From contig JBBHKE010001198.1 of NCBI GenBank assembly GCA_037447655.1, positions 134,179 to 196,178 of the forward strand: DNA of 62,000 bases, given 5' to 3'. This document shows positions 46,094-57,079 of the stretch, piece by piece (the first letter of the stretch is position 1; every line of letters starts with the position of its first letter). A model generated the notes under the pieces. It worked only from the letters and a program-made list of their open reading frames with translations. It was not told where the DNA came from and ran no database searches. This stretch comes from Zygnema cylindricum (Eukaryota; Streptophyta; Zygnematophyceae; Zygnematales; Zygnemataceae). The position numbers were made by a program, and so were the translations under genes.

Positions 46094-49000
46094 TCACTCT
46101 TTGTCGACGATCCACGACGATTCATCATTTGAGGTGCCTTGCATTTTGGCCAATAATGCATCCTGCTTATCTTTTGGCAGAGCTTGAAACAGGAATACAG
46201 ACTTATCTCCGAGGTCATCCTGAAAAGATAGGAAGTTTACAAAAAAATTAGATATCCATCTCTACTTAACACACACCGGCCCAACTCAACACTTTGTCTA
46301 CTTAATAAATCCTAGGGTAAAGACCTCCAACAAAGAGTAATACATTCGACGACGCTACAGTAAACATACAAACATTGGACACTTCAACAAAAAGTGCAAT
46401 TTACAATAATTTGGACTAGAATTTTATTAGTGTTGTGTATCGGTAAAAAATTTATCGCGATAACACCGATACCGAAAGTTATCGGTTATCGAACGGTCAG
46501 AGGTCCCGATATATCTGTATTTTCTGTACTTTCTGTCCGAAGTACTTTCTGTCCGGTAAACTGAACGGAAAATTACGGGAAATGTACGGTTTTCTACGGG
46601 AAATGTACGGACTTTAACGAAAAAATACGTTGCACTTTGTAGTACTCTCTGAACGGTTAACTGAACATAAATTTTAAGGGAACGTACGGCATTGTACCGA
46701 CAAACTGATGATCATGGAACGGAAAAAGGACGGCGGACACAAAGTACAACGGACGCAAAAGAACATTCTGCGCGCCGCCAGAATCGAACGGACGACTTTC
46801 AATGAGAAAATACGAGCGGACGGCCAGCGTGAGCGCCGGCATCCCGGAAAGGCTCTTTTGGCGGCTTATGCCAAAAAAGCCGACGGATTGACACGTGGCA
46901 GGTTTCCAGTGGATCCCAAGGAAGAAAGGGACAAAGCCATGGCGTCGGATGTGAAAGGTACATCGTTTTAACTGGAGCCGTACTAAAGTCGTACATATCT
47001 TATGCCGGCTACTGTACTTTCGGCTTGTACAAATGATCTGATTGGTAGGCACCTCAGTAGATAGGGGTTGTGAGTAGGGCGCGTCGGGGGAATAACACGT
47101 ACAGTTGAGTGAACTGGCCGTACATTTATCTGTACGGTACGTACATATATCGCCGATAGTTATCGATATCGGTGTTATCGCCGATAATAACCGATAAATA
47201 TCGGGTATTTATCGGCGATAACACCGATAACGATATATCGTACCAATATATCGATTATCGGCTACCCGAAAAAAGGCCCATATCGGTTATCGGCAAATCC
47301 TTACCGATACACAACACTAAATTTTATGGAGTGCAAGCGGCTATGATTTTTTTTTTTTCTCAAATATAAATGGTTCTCAATGTTTGAACATGGACTTGTC
47401 TGGTGCAAATTGATGGGACATTGTGGATGAACTATAAAAAAAAAAATGCAGCCGGAATTCATGACAGCTTAAGTGTAGTTAGCGGATAGTGCAAACAAGG
47501 GCAGATAAAAAAGGAGCTAAAATTGAAGTACGGCAAACATCAGGTATCAATGGGCTTTTTTTGAGGAATGCTTTATCCGTCGTGTACCTTTCCCGCGCCT
47601 TAGATGTGTTTCCTACCTAAAAGTTGTTTTAAGGTTTCTGAACAAGAATATGAAGATGAGAGAAACATCAACTAGACAAGCGGCACTAATTTTTGTGCAG
47701 ATGAAAGCCACCCAAACCACTCTGCCAGTCATGTGCCTCTTGAATCGTACCGCCGTACTTTCTACAACTAGTGCACATCACATTCAAACTGAGAATAATA
47801 CCTCAATAAATAAAAATGCAAACAATGCATAAATGTATATTCCTTTTCCCATACAGTGTGATCTGGCAGAGTCCACATGTCTTACCTTGTCTGTGGACGG
47901 AAACATCTGGTCTTCAACAAAGTTATCAAATTTCAATCTACAACAAGTACAGCCAACAAAGTTCCTTCAAAAAAAAAGTTACAGAAACTGAATTTGTGTG
48001 TACCTTCACAGGTTGGGTGAACTTCCGAGCTGCAAATATAGTAAATAGGATCATCCAAATTGCTAAAAGTCCTTTCTCCACAGAAGGATCCATAATTCCA
48101 GACTGTTTCAATAAACAGACAGAATTGAACACAGGACAAGCGATGTGTTATATGTCTTTATACATTCTGAAAAACTCAAACTCACTCAATTTCTCTCTAA
48201 CAACACCATTTGTCTCATTTTGACCTGCAAATGTCTATTCACATGCATCCTCGTTTGAATCAAAACAGTGCCGATGACAAGTACTTCACTCCTCCAAAGC
48301 TCAACAAAAAGCTTAAGTGATTCCTTGACCCGATTGAAACCGCAAAACTATTGGAGAGAGGAACTCACCAGATGGCCCAACAACAGTGTTGGAATCACAA
48401 AAAAAAGAGCCGCTGCTTCAAGCTTGCCATAGCAGAGCCCTGACATAAGGTAGAATATTTTGAGTCCATGTAAGAAAAAAATACATGACCTTATCTCCAA
48501 CAGAAAAACATTTCCACAAACAACCTCCTAAAACTTGTAACATCCTCAATAATTTTGATTATGGACAGCAGTTTAGCTTTTAAAAATCCCCACCTTAAAC
48601 ACCAATCCAAAGTAAAATGACCTCTAAACTGGTATGATGCTCACTAATCACGGTGACCAGTGGTCTATTCAACTCCTCACCTTCTTTAAACACCAATCCT
48701 GTGAGAGCCGCAAATAAGGGACCCACTGCCCAAACTCCCCCTGGATGCTCCAAAACATATCCCACAAGACTATATCCTTCGGGCGCCGCAAAATTTACAG
48801 CAGCTCCCAATGATCCCAAAGCTCCCACCAGCCACAAGAGCTGGAGAGTCCTCTTAATAGCTGTCACATAGATGTGAATCAACAGGAGAGATAAACCCAA
48901 ACCTCCTGCTCCTACGGCATAGAGAGGGTTCAGAGCCTCGAGAAGTATCGTCCTCAAAGGGTTGTCTTCGGGAAGAAATGCAGAGGAAGAAGCTACCAGG

Positions 49001-50363
49001 AAACTTCCGGCTGCCGTGACGAGCCCGGCACGGTATGCCGCAACCTAAAAAATATGGTAGTACAAATGTCACCGTAAGTAATGTGGACTATGGACTGAAC
49101 TACATCGCCCATCACCATTAGAGTTAGTTATTAGCGTTAACAATGTAATAAAATTAACAACACTAAATTAAGTTTTGCCATGTGGACCATTATACGCCAC
49201 TTTACCAAATAGTGTTCTCAACATTAATGTAGGATCTTGGGTCAAACAAAACTCCCATTCGAATCAATGTGATTAACGTTAATAACGATGGGAAGTGTAA
49301 TTTCATAGACATCACTGTGATTAGTGCTGATTACAAGGATAAAGCTACTTCCAATTTTCTTAAAGCTTCATTAATAAGTGTGGTGTGACGGCAATGTCAA
49401 TGACCTATTTCCCTGAACATCAGGTTTTTTAAAGTGCAAAAATAGTTGTTGGCTGTAGACATTTTGAGTCAACAGTAATTTTGAGTTCACATGAATGGCG
49501 AAGGACAATATACGGTTCCCAAATCTCAAGGAGAGTAAAAGGACGAGTGGAACATAAAAGACTTATGGGAACTATTCGACCAACCAATGCATTCGTCTAA
49601 GTTGGTACACACTGAGAGAAATGGAGGGGACGAGGATGGTAAAGAAGGGGACGGGAGGGGGAAAGAGGCGAAAAAGGGGCGGGCAGGGGAAGGGAAAGGG
49701 AGAGAGAAGGGGGGAAGGGGGGGGGGCATAAAGAGACGTTCGTGAGAAGGAGCGAGGATATTCAATTTGACGTTTGCCATATACGATGAACTAGATCCAT
49801 CGATATATTAATGATAAAAAATCTGAGATTTCAAGCAGCTGGGGAAAATAAACCATAAAAAGAGTAGTTCATTCACACGAATTTATGTCAACTTACTCCC
49901 ACAACCCTAACAAAGTTAAGTATCTCGAAAAAAATAACCACTTTTCTGAATATCCACTTAGAGAAAACCTAAAAAATCTAAGTAGAAAAAAAATTTAGAA
50001 ATCCTAAAAGAACCTCGGATTCCTTAAAAGATTAAAACATACCTCCAAACGGTCGGAAGCTTCAACCGACCAAGGTCCATAGATTCCATTGTACACTTGT
50101 ACTTGAGAATCATTAGAAATGGAGCATATTACAACAGATTTTCGAGTTGAAATTAAACTGTTTCCATCTTTCCTACACTTCAACCCTAATTTTACGGAGC
50201 AAGCTCCTTTAGAATTAGACCATGAACGGGATTTAAGAATATTTTTGTCTGAATACAAACACGTCACTCCAGATGAAGAAGGAGAATGTACTTGGGACGA
50301 GAGTGGCAAATTAAGCGAGAGAGAGGATGCTTGAGAATGGAGGAGACAAAGTGTGGAAGACAT
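46094..50363 (-). CDS. Plastid-targeted DUF2301 integral membrane protein (five exons, 326 aa)
   Basis: Exons: 50363-50043, 49044-48681, 48439-48369, 48102-48004 and 46219-46094; all GT-AG, total 981 bp with TGA. The first ~80 residues are Ser/Thr/Lys-rich and nearly free of acids, a typical chloroplast transit peptide. The body is a multi-pass membrane protein matching the cyanobacterial/plastid DUF2301 family: AYRAGLVTAAG, NPLYAVGAGGLGLSLLLIHI, RTLQLLWLVGALGSLGA, CYGKLEAAALFFVIPTLLLG, ARKFTQPVK and the terminal DDLGDKSVFLFQALP. Biochemical role unknown. An upstream in-frame ATG at 50408 would add 15 residues. The last intron (1784 bp) contains a hAT element and intron 1 contains a MITE. Confidence 0.9.
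46428..47319. mobile_element. Non-autonomous hAT element in the last DUF2301 intron
   Basis: The ends tagtgttgtgtatcgg and ccgatacacaacacta are perfect inverted repeats, and the flanks at 46420-46427 and 47320-47327 are both aattttat, an exact 8-bp duplication. The central module at about 46755-46975 is close to that of the element at 2372-3215 and can be aligned almost without gaps. Its 892 bp make up half of the intron. Confidence 0.95.
49101..49299. mobile_element. Diverged TACACCGCC-type MITE in DUF2301 intron 1
   Basis: The left end tacatcgcccatcaccatta and the right end taataacgatgggaagtgta form an imperfect inverted repeat over 199 bp. The gttattagcgttaac and gattaacgttaataac blocks also pair. 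Older than the other copies. Confidence 0.65.
49620..49735. repeat. G/A-rich tract
   Basis: A purine-rich stretch with runs of gggg and agggg lies inside DUF2301 intron 1, a pyrimidine tract when read in the direction of transcription. Confidence 0.7.
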
Positions 50364-50408
50364 TGTGAAAGCTTTGATGTAAGTTAATGGCAGTTTCGTG
50401 AGAGGCAT

Positions 50409-51162
50409 AGGAAGTTAGGAACCTCTCACTGTCCGTACGATATACCTGCTAGGTAGACACCTGAAATTGTCAAGGAACAGGACAAGATTTATTCCGTACC
50501 CTTCGTACTTTAAATGTACTGTTGAGCTCCAGCGTTCAAGCCAATCAGGAGTCGAAAGAACCAGCAGAGCTTCTATGCATGTCCACTGACCAGTTTAATT
50601 GGAGAGTATTTTCCAGTTATGTTTGACAGACTACGCCCTCCAACAGCTGAGCTGCGTGCGTATGTTATTGTAAAGCGCAGCAGCTGCTGTGACAAAGAAA
50701 CGCTTGTTAAACAGCTGACGAGAAATTTACGTGGTTAGCGTTGCAAAAAAAATGTTAAACAGGACGCGGTGAAACTGGGAATCGTTCCCGTAATATCAGG
50801 ACCAAGGTAGAGCAGCAGACCGCTGGTGAACTGCAACCTGCAAGTTTGCAAATGTTATCCGTACCGTAATTAACTACAATACACCTTGTATCGCTGTATT
50901 CCGTAATAAATCGCCATTACCTCTGATGTTATGTTTTGCCACAGATATTCACTTTCACCACGCACACGTGTCCAATTGTCATTTCGGGAGCGCCAACCGG
51001 GAGGTAATAGAATCGTCCCTTTCCATCGCAACCGTCAGGTTTAGAATCATGAGTTTAAAGGCCAAAAAAGTAAACGCTAATAAGGATCCAGGGTGACTGG
51101 TACCAACCAATGGAGAACTTTTGTTGCCCGTTGCACCAAAGGTAGTTACAACTGCAGGCCAG
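50409..51162. other. DUF2301/GT61 intergenic region with MITE relic
   Basis: It holds a decayed relative (about 50880-51094) of the MITE at 1112-1338: acaccttgtatcgctgtatt on the left, the shared gagcgccaaccgggaggt and cgcaaccgtcaggt blocks in the centre. Upstream regulatory sequence of both divergent genes must lie between 50.4 and 52.2 kb. Confidence 0.5.
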
Positions 51163-51704
51163 TACACCGCGCATCGTTATTAGTGTCAAAGTTTAAATAG
51201 TATGGAAGTAAATATACCGTCATTGACGCTAATTAAGATTTTTTTTTTTTTTTTTAAAAAGGTGTATTCTAATTTCGGCGTTTATGCTAATTTGGGAACA
51301 GCAAAAATGGAATATTCGCTGTACGATTATACACATTATTATATGTATCCATACAAAATATTTAAAATCGTACGCCGTCGTGAAATTTAAATATCCGTAC
51401 ATGTAAGACTAATTACGTGTCAGAACAATCCCGTTTTTTTAGCGCACGATCCTATGCGTGCGCGTCTGATTTAACTCATTTTTTGTAAAATTTTCACTTG
51501 AAAAGGTACAGTTGTGTACGGTCTGACATCGACCGTACACCACACTATTTATATATTATTGTAATTCGTCCTTTACGCTATTTTGTACGGTACCTTAATT
51601 AACGTCAAGGAAAAATTAAAATCATGTATCCTATTTGAGGAAAAAAATCAAAATTTTAATAACCCAAATTAGTGTCGTTGACACTAATAACGATGCACGG
51701 TGTA
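51163..51704. mobile_element. Diverged TACACCGCC-type MITE between divergent genes
   Basis: The left end tacaccgcgcatcgttatta and the right end taataacgatgcacggtgta are inverted repeats over about 25 bp. The interior has the family block gcgcacgatcctatgcgtgcg. It is 542 bp, the same length as the copy at 3664, and sits about 520 bp before the GT61 start codon. Confidence 0.85.
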
Positions 51705-52222
51705 GCGTACCATAAAATTATGACACGTCCCTTTTGTACGGACACATATAGTGCTTAACTGCTTACTGTTAAGCTCTCCTGTACCTTACCTGAATCGAGC
51801 GTTTTTAGGTGTGAAGGTCGCGTGTGAGGGGGTCCACGTCGCCCTGCACTCCTTTCACTCCAATTTCGCTTTACGACGCCTCGCGCCGCGCGGCGCGTCG
51901 CAAGTATAAATATGTTTAGGGGATTTTCCTTATTGGTGGTTTTTTTTTATAAAAAAAAATCCGAACCAACAACCCTATGACCCTAAAAATCCGCGGTACC
52001 CGGGCGGTATTTGGCGAAGTGTGCAGGTCTCGGCGCATTTCGCCTCGTGTAGGAGACCTGCACACCCTGCACACCCTGCACACCACGGGCGACAAAACTA
52101 AGTCCCTCCCTTTCTCCCTCTCTCCCTCTCTTCTTCGTCCCGCTCTCTCCATTTCGTCTCCCTCTATCCCTCGCATGAATTTAGTTACCATGTGACATTT
52201 CTTCACTATTTGTAGAGCCATC

Positions 52223-55200
52223 ATGGTTGTAAATTTTCTTTCTCTCCTCTTCCTTTCTTTTTCCTTCACGTATTTATGGTTGCCAGTCGGAGCCTCTCCC
52301 TCTGCCTCCTCCTCTTTGTCTCCTTCTCCGCTCTCTCCCTCTATATCTATCCATGGAAGGCGTTCCCTCATTAAAACAGAAAACTCTAAACACTGGTCCC
52401 ATCACTGGACATCTGATCCAGGAAAATTTCTTACAAGAGGAGGAAAGCAAGTTCTTGAGGGCTCAGAAGGAAGCGTAGGTTTCATTAAGGATGCTGTTTT
52501 AGGTTTTGAAGCTCGAAGGAAAGACCTAAAAGCCGTCCATTTGGACTATTTCCGATTTAATAACGATCCTGAACATATGATTACTCCAAAATGTAAGGGA
52601 GGAAGCTGCCAGGAAGCTGCGTTTCAAAAATGCGATGGAAACTTCTCAGCACTTTCCATCGAATCTTGCTGGAATGAGAAAATGTCTGATCTTGACTTTA
52701 TTGACCCGAAACCTCCCTTAAACTGCCCGTTATTAAAACCAAGGCCAGGTCCCGGAGTTATACCCGTTTTCAATTCGAATTGCTCTTTTTTACAAGATTA
52801 CATTCGGCATGAGATGATTGGAGGGCAAGTTTACATCCTTAATTCGGTTTATATCAACTCTCGAGGAAATCCATTTACGCGCGAATACCATTTTGACCGA
52901 GGAGGCTGTGCTTGTGACGGTGAAGTATAAAACTCATTTTCCTCTTTACTTCCTCTGGCCGTCTGAATTGTAAGAAAGGGTAAAGGTGTTGAAGTGCAGC
53001 AATGATCTCTCTCCTTCTCTCTCCTTCTCTCTCCTTCTCTCCTCTTCTTGCTTATTTTCGCCATTCCTGTCTAGCCTTATTTTTTTCTCTTTACTTTTGA
53101 ATTTTACAAATAGTGAAAAGGTGGTAGAACTTGGCAATTTGCCCTCCCTCCCCTCCCTCCCTCTCCCTCTCTCCCTCTCCCTCACTCCCTCCCTCTCCAT
53201 TCTTCCAGGCACTGAGACTGTGAGGTTAAGTACCATCCACAATAAATGTTTTATTTATATTTTTCCTCCGTCCTACTTTCGTCTCTCCCTCCTCCATATT
53301 ATCATATGTTGCATTTCTTTCTCACTTCTCTTTCCTTCCTTCCCTCCCTCTCTAGCTTCTGGCCTTCCCTTCTACACCTTGTGCACTTTTTCGACTTTCT
53401 CCTTCCCTGCTCACGTCTTATCCTTCTTTCCTTCCTAGACTTGAACTGTTTCGAAGATGTTTTTGTCATTCATAGTTTTGCAGGCTTTGCAGATTTCAGT
53501 TACAAAATTAGGTGTTACTATTCTTAACCTTTAACTTCCAATGTGGAAAGCAGCTTGTGTTCCCTTTTTCATCTCATGTTTTTTTTGTAATGTACTGTAC
53601 TGTTTTTGACTGTGCATTTTCCCACTGAGACACCATTGTCAATGTATTGCTTTTAAATATGAAAAGAACAATGACATTAACGTATCTTATTTCTTCACTT
53701 AAGTCTTTTCCGCGGGCAATTCTGGATCTTTCAAGCTTGACCTCTCAAGTTAGATAAAGATTTGACTTTGGCATTTCCTTCCGATTGTTTTTTGAGGAAC
53801 AGCCCTATGTGTATTCACCTGACACGCCTGTACGTGTATTCGACGAGATTATCAACTTAGCCCATTGGAATGCCTATGCTTTTTTTCATGGAATAGTGGA
53901 GCTTATGCCGGCTATCCTTTTGCTTGTGGATATTCTTCGGCGAAATCCTCAGATTCCTGTGGCACATCGACAGGGGCAGGTGAGAGTTCGAGTCCTTATT
54001 GGTTTTGCTGGCCGCTTGTAAAGATATGTTTCTTTTTCAGAGGGAGTTGAGAGAATTCCTGGATTTAACAAAATGTAAGATTGTTTTTTATTTTGCAGCA
54101 TTCATTTCTACAAAATGTTGGACTGCACCTTCTTGGAATTCGAGCAGAACAACTTAACGTTTTTGAGTTTAAAGATTCAGAGCTTATATTTGGGAAGAAA
54201 GTCTATCAGGTATGGCATTAGTTAGTACATTGTCAACGGGTTTGTGTATGGCATTGGCATTTCAAACTTTTCTCTCTTTGTTGTTGACTTATGAATGTAT
54301 CTGCTGTCTTAAGAATTGAGATACTCCACAAACTTATGCTTTTTCCTTGAAAATTTTACCTGTTCTTTCAGCCGTTCTATGCTCCCTGTGCCCGTCCGAG
54401 TCGTTCCCAGTGGCAGTTTTTAAGGAGCAACTTCCTCCTACCGCCAGATGGCATTCCGATTCTTAATCCTGATTGGACGCTCCGGAAGCCAAAGAGAATT
54501 GCGACAGAAAGTGACGGCTTTCCCTCTGATTGGTTAGCTGTGTTGGGAAAGCGATATGGAGAGAGGAACTTATTGCAGTCAGATGAAATTGAAATGGCTA
54601 TGGTTAAAATATTTGGTAAAAAACGGGTCGTGACATTTGATGGCAGCGTCTCCATTATTGAAGGTAAGGCTTGTTTAAAATTAACTTTTCATATAATCTT
54701 GAGTGTGAGTCTGGGAAGGATGCCAAGAGGGAAAAGCTGAACCAAGTTGTTTCCAGTCTTCGCCTGGTGATTTAGGGGTGTTTTTGTGGATGATTGTTAA
54801 TCAATTCACAAGTCACTGTGAATTGCACCTAATCTTTGTATCTTACACATGAAGTCTATCACCTCTTTCACTTGATCGAAGTTCGAATAGTTATGGTGGT
54901 TATTGTGACACGATTCTCAAAGGATATAAAAACAAATGCTTCTAATAAAGAGTGTTTAATATGCAAGTATTGTTGTTGGAGCTTCTAGCAAGTGGCATAT
55001 GGCATGTCTTTGTCGTGTCAGTGTTAAAAGAGTCACATTATTTGCACCTTGTCTTTTTCTGACGTTGATCTATGTACATGTTTGGCATGTGTCTCTTCAG
55101 CAAAGGCCCTCTTCAATCGTGCGAGAGTTTACGTCTCACCTCATGGGGCAGCCATGACCAACATGTTTTTTATGCCCTTTGGAAGTATAATATTTGAAAT

Positions 55201-55363
55201 TCGACCGAATGGTTATTTCAATGCATGTTTCCATTTTTTGGCGGAAGTGAGTCGACACAGTTACTATCTTGTATTAGCGGAGGGTACAAAACACACTTCT
55301 TTAGATGCAAATATGACAGAAGTTTTGGATGTTCTAAACACCATTGCTCGCAGTGTAAAGTAA
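52223..55363 (+). CDS. GT61-type (DUF563) glycosyltransferase, secretory pathway (five exons, about 514 aa)
   Basis: Likely Golgi or ER type II membrane glycosyltransferase of the GT61 family, which includes plant xylosyl- and arabinosyltransferases and EOGT; donor and acceptor unknown. Exons: 52223-52924, 53803-53979, 54099-54209, 54372-54663 and 55101-55363. The start is followed by a hydrophobic signal-anchor (FLSLLFLSFSFTYLWL) and a Ser/Pro-rich stem. The luminal part has Cys-rich blocks (CKGGSCQEA, GGCACDG), HWNAYAFFHG, and the conserved C-terminal VSPHGAAMTNMFFMPFGS (His at about 442) with FEIRP. The first junction is least certain: donor gtataa after GAA gives a phase fit, and an acceptor six bases earlier (53797) is also possible. 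Intron 1 is unusually pyrimidine-rich. Confidence 0.85.
53000..53440. repeat. C/T-rich tract in GT61 intron 1
   Basis: Runs of ctctctccttctctctcc (near 53008-53042) and ccctccctccctctccctct (near 53148-53195) continue discontinuously to about 53430. Frames across it are low-complexity. Confidence 0.8.
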
Positions 55364-57079
55364 ATACCACATTTTTTTTTTCTGATTTTGGTTTACGTGA
55401 AGCCGTTTGTACAATTGGAAGTCTGGTTTAAGGAGCTCGCTTCGCATAGGGTTAGAATACGTGCTAAGAGAGTTCTTTTGCTCTACTTTGTTTACTTTAG
55501 TGAGCACGTGTACATTCACTCAATTGGTAAACTTTTCCAAAGCTTTAAATAGAAGTGTGCTGGTTGCTGTTTTCTGGTAGTGGTAGTTTGACTTAGATAG
55601 GAAGATGAGAGTAGTGAAAATGGATATTACAGCAGTCATATAGGATGTTCATCAATTCGACGCGATGCTCCGAATTTCAGAAATTGTTTCTCTTTTATAT
55701 ATAATCAGAAAAGCAAATACATTAGCGTGAAGAATTAATTATTGAAGTGTAACAGATCACAAATAGTTCAATCAAATTTTGTTCAGTAGTTGGAGCAGAT
55801 TTCACGTGGCGTAAAATTTCTCCTGTTGCTGACTTGGTGAAATTTTTTTTTTTTTAAATCTTAGTATTGATGTAATCGTTGTGCGGATTTCTTCATCCAG
55901 TCCTTTTGATTGTAGCCTTCTGGCATAACATTATCGATTTAGTCTGCAGATTCATTTCTTCAGGGAATCACTCAGTTATAACTTTGGTTGGGGGGGGGGG
56001 AGGAAGGAGGGAGATGGGAATTTATAGTAAGGCTGTCGCTGTCATAAGATGACCATGTGCACATCATTGCTTTGATTGCCAGCAGTTTTTATTGAAGGAG
56101 TCATGGTTAGTTTTACATTTGTGTTGGAGGATTTGGAAGGTGAAAACTGGAAATATATCATCCCTATGAAAGTTACTCTGATGTAACTGAATTTTTTTTT
56201 TGACCCATTACCATATATTAGTGTTAATAATTTTCTTTAATTCAGTGGTGCATAATGATCCACATTACAAAGCATAATTTAGTGTGACAAAATGAAGTCA
56301 ACGTCTTTCGTTAGTGAATTTACTTTACCATGTTTACAACTATTAGCAATATCAGATTTTGTTCTTTAGTCTGTTTAGAGTGGTGGTCTTCTTTGTCAAA
56401 CTCACTCGCATCATATTGGCATGGAGACCAGTGTTTTGTGGGAGCTTGAATCCTATCTATGTATCAATGGACTCAACTGAATACATGACAACAGTATGTA
56501 CGTCTAGCATTCTGATAACTTAAGTAGACATGCCTCTTCCTCTTTTGAAGTAGATGAAAAAGCTCAAAAACAAATCATACGAAGCCTTCACATCACATTG
56601 ACAAACAGCAACTACCAAAACAGACTACAAAACGAAAAAAATGAAGCAATAGACGTGAAAAACAAACAAACTGCAGATCTTTATTTGTTGAACTAACACA
56701 GTAAGCGCAGAGAACAACTTCGATGTGCTTCCGTTCTTCGGGCAAAGTAGGATATAGGCTCAAGGGTGCCATACCATGGCAGCGAAAAAAACAAATTCCC
56801 TGATTTTACCATATATTTTATTGATCGACCTGAACTCAGCTTCTAAAGTAAATTTTAACTAGAGATGACCGATTTCATCAACTGCAACTGCCAAGATATA
56901 ACATTCCTCCCTAAGACAATCAATCAAACAATCGATCTTTGATTGATACTTACTGGAAAATTCGAGATAACAATACTAATTAACAAACGGGCCAATACAA
57001 AAAATTTAACACAATCATATTCGACTTTGAATCCAATTTTTCGTTTGTTAATTTCCAAACCTCAGACTACTTTGTCTTA
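55364..57079. other. GT61 3' region and spacer to ZIP
   Basis: Convergent 3' ends of GT61 and ZIP. A faint MITE-like pair (attagtgttaataa near 56217) is seen at 56200-56340, too decayed to claim. A run of eleven G starts near 55989. No gene recognised. Confidence 0.45.

Noticed and set aside
47886-47940. An exon-like piece in the last DUF2301 intron (minus strand, donor near 47885, acceptor near 47938)
   Set aside because: It has splice-like borders, but its phase brings a stop after three codons, and the conserved C-terminus is encoded at 46219-46094. At most a poison exon; no support beyond the sites.
52946-53440. Open frames in GT61 intron 1
   Set aside because: They arise from C/T simple repeats and would not join in phase with the neighbouring exons.
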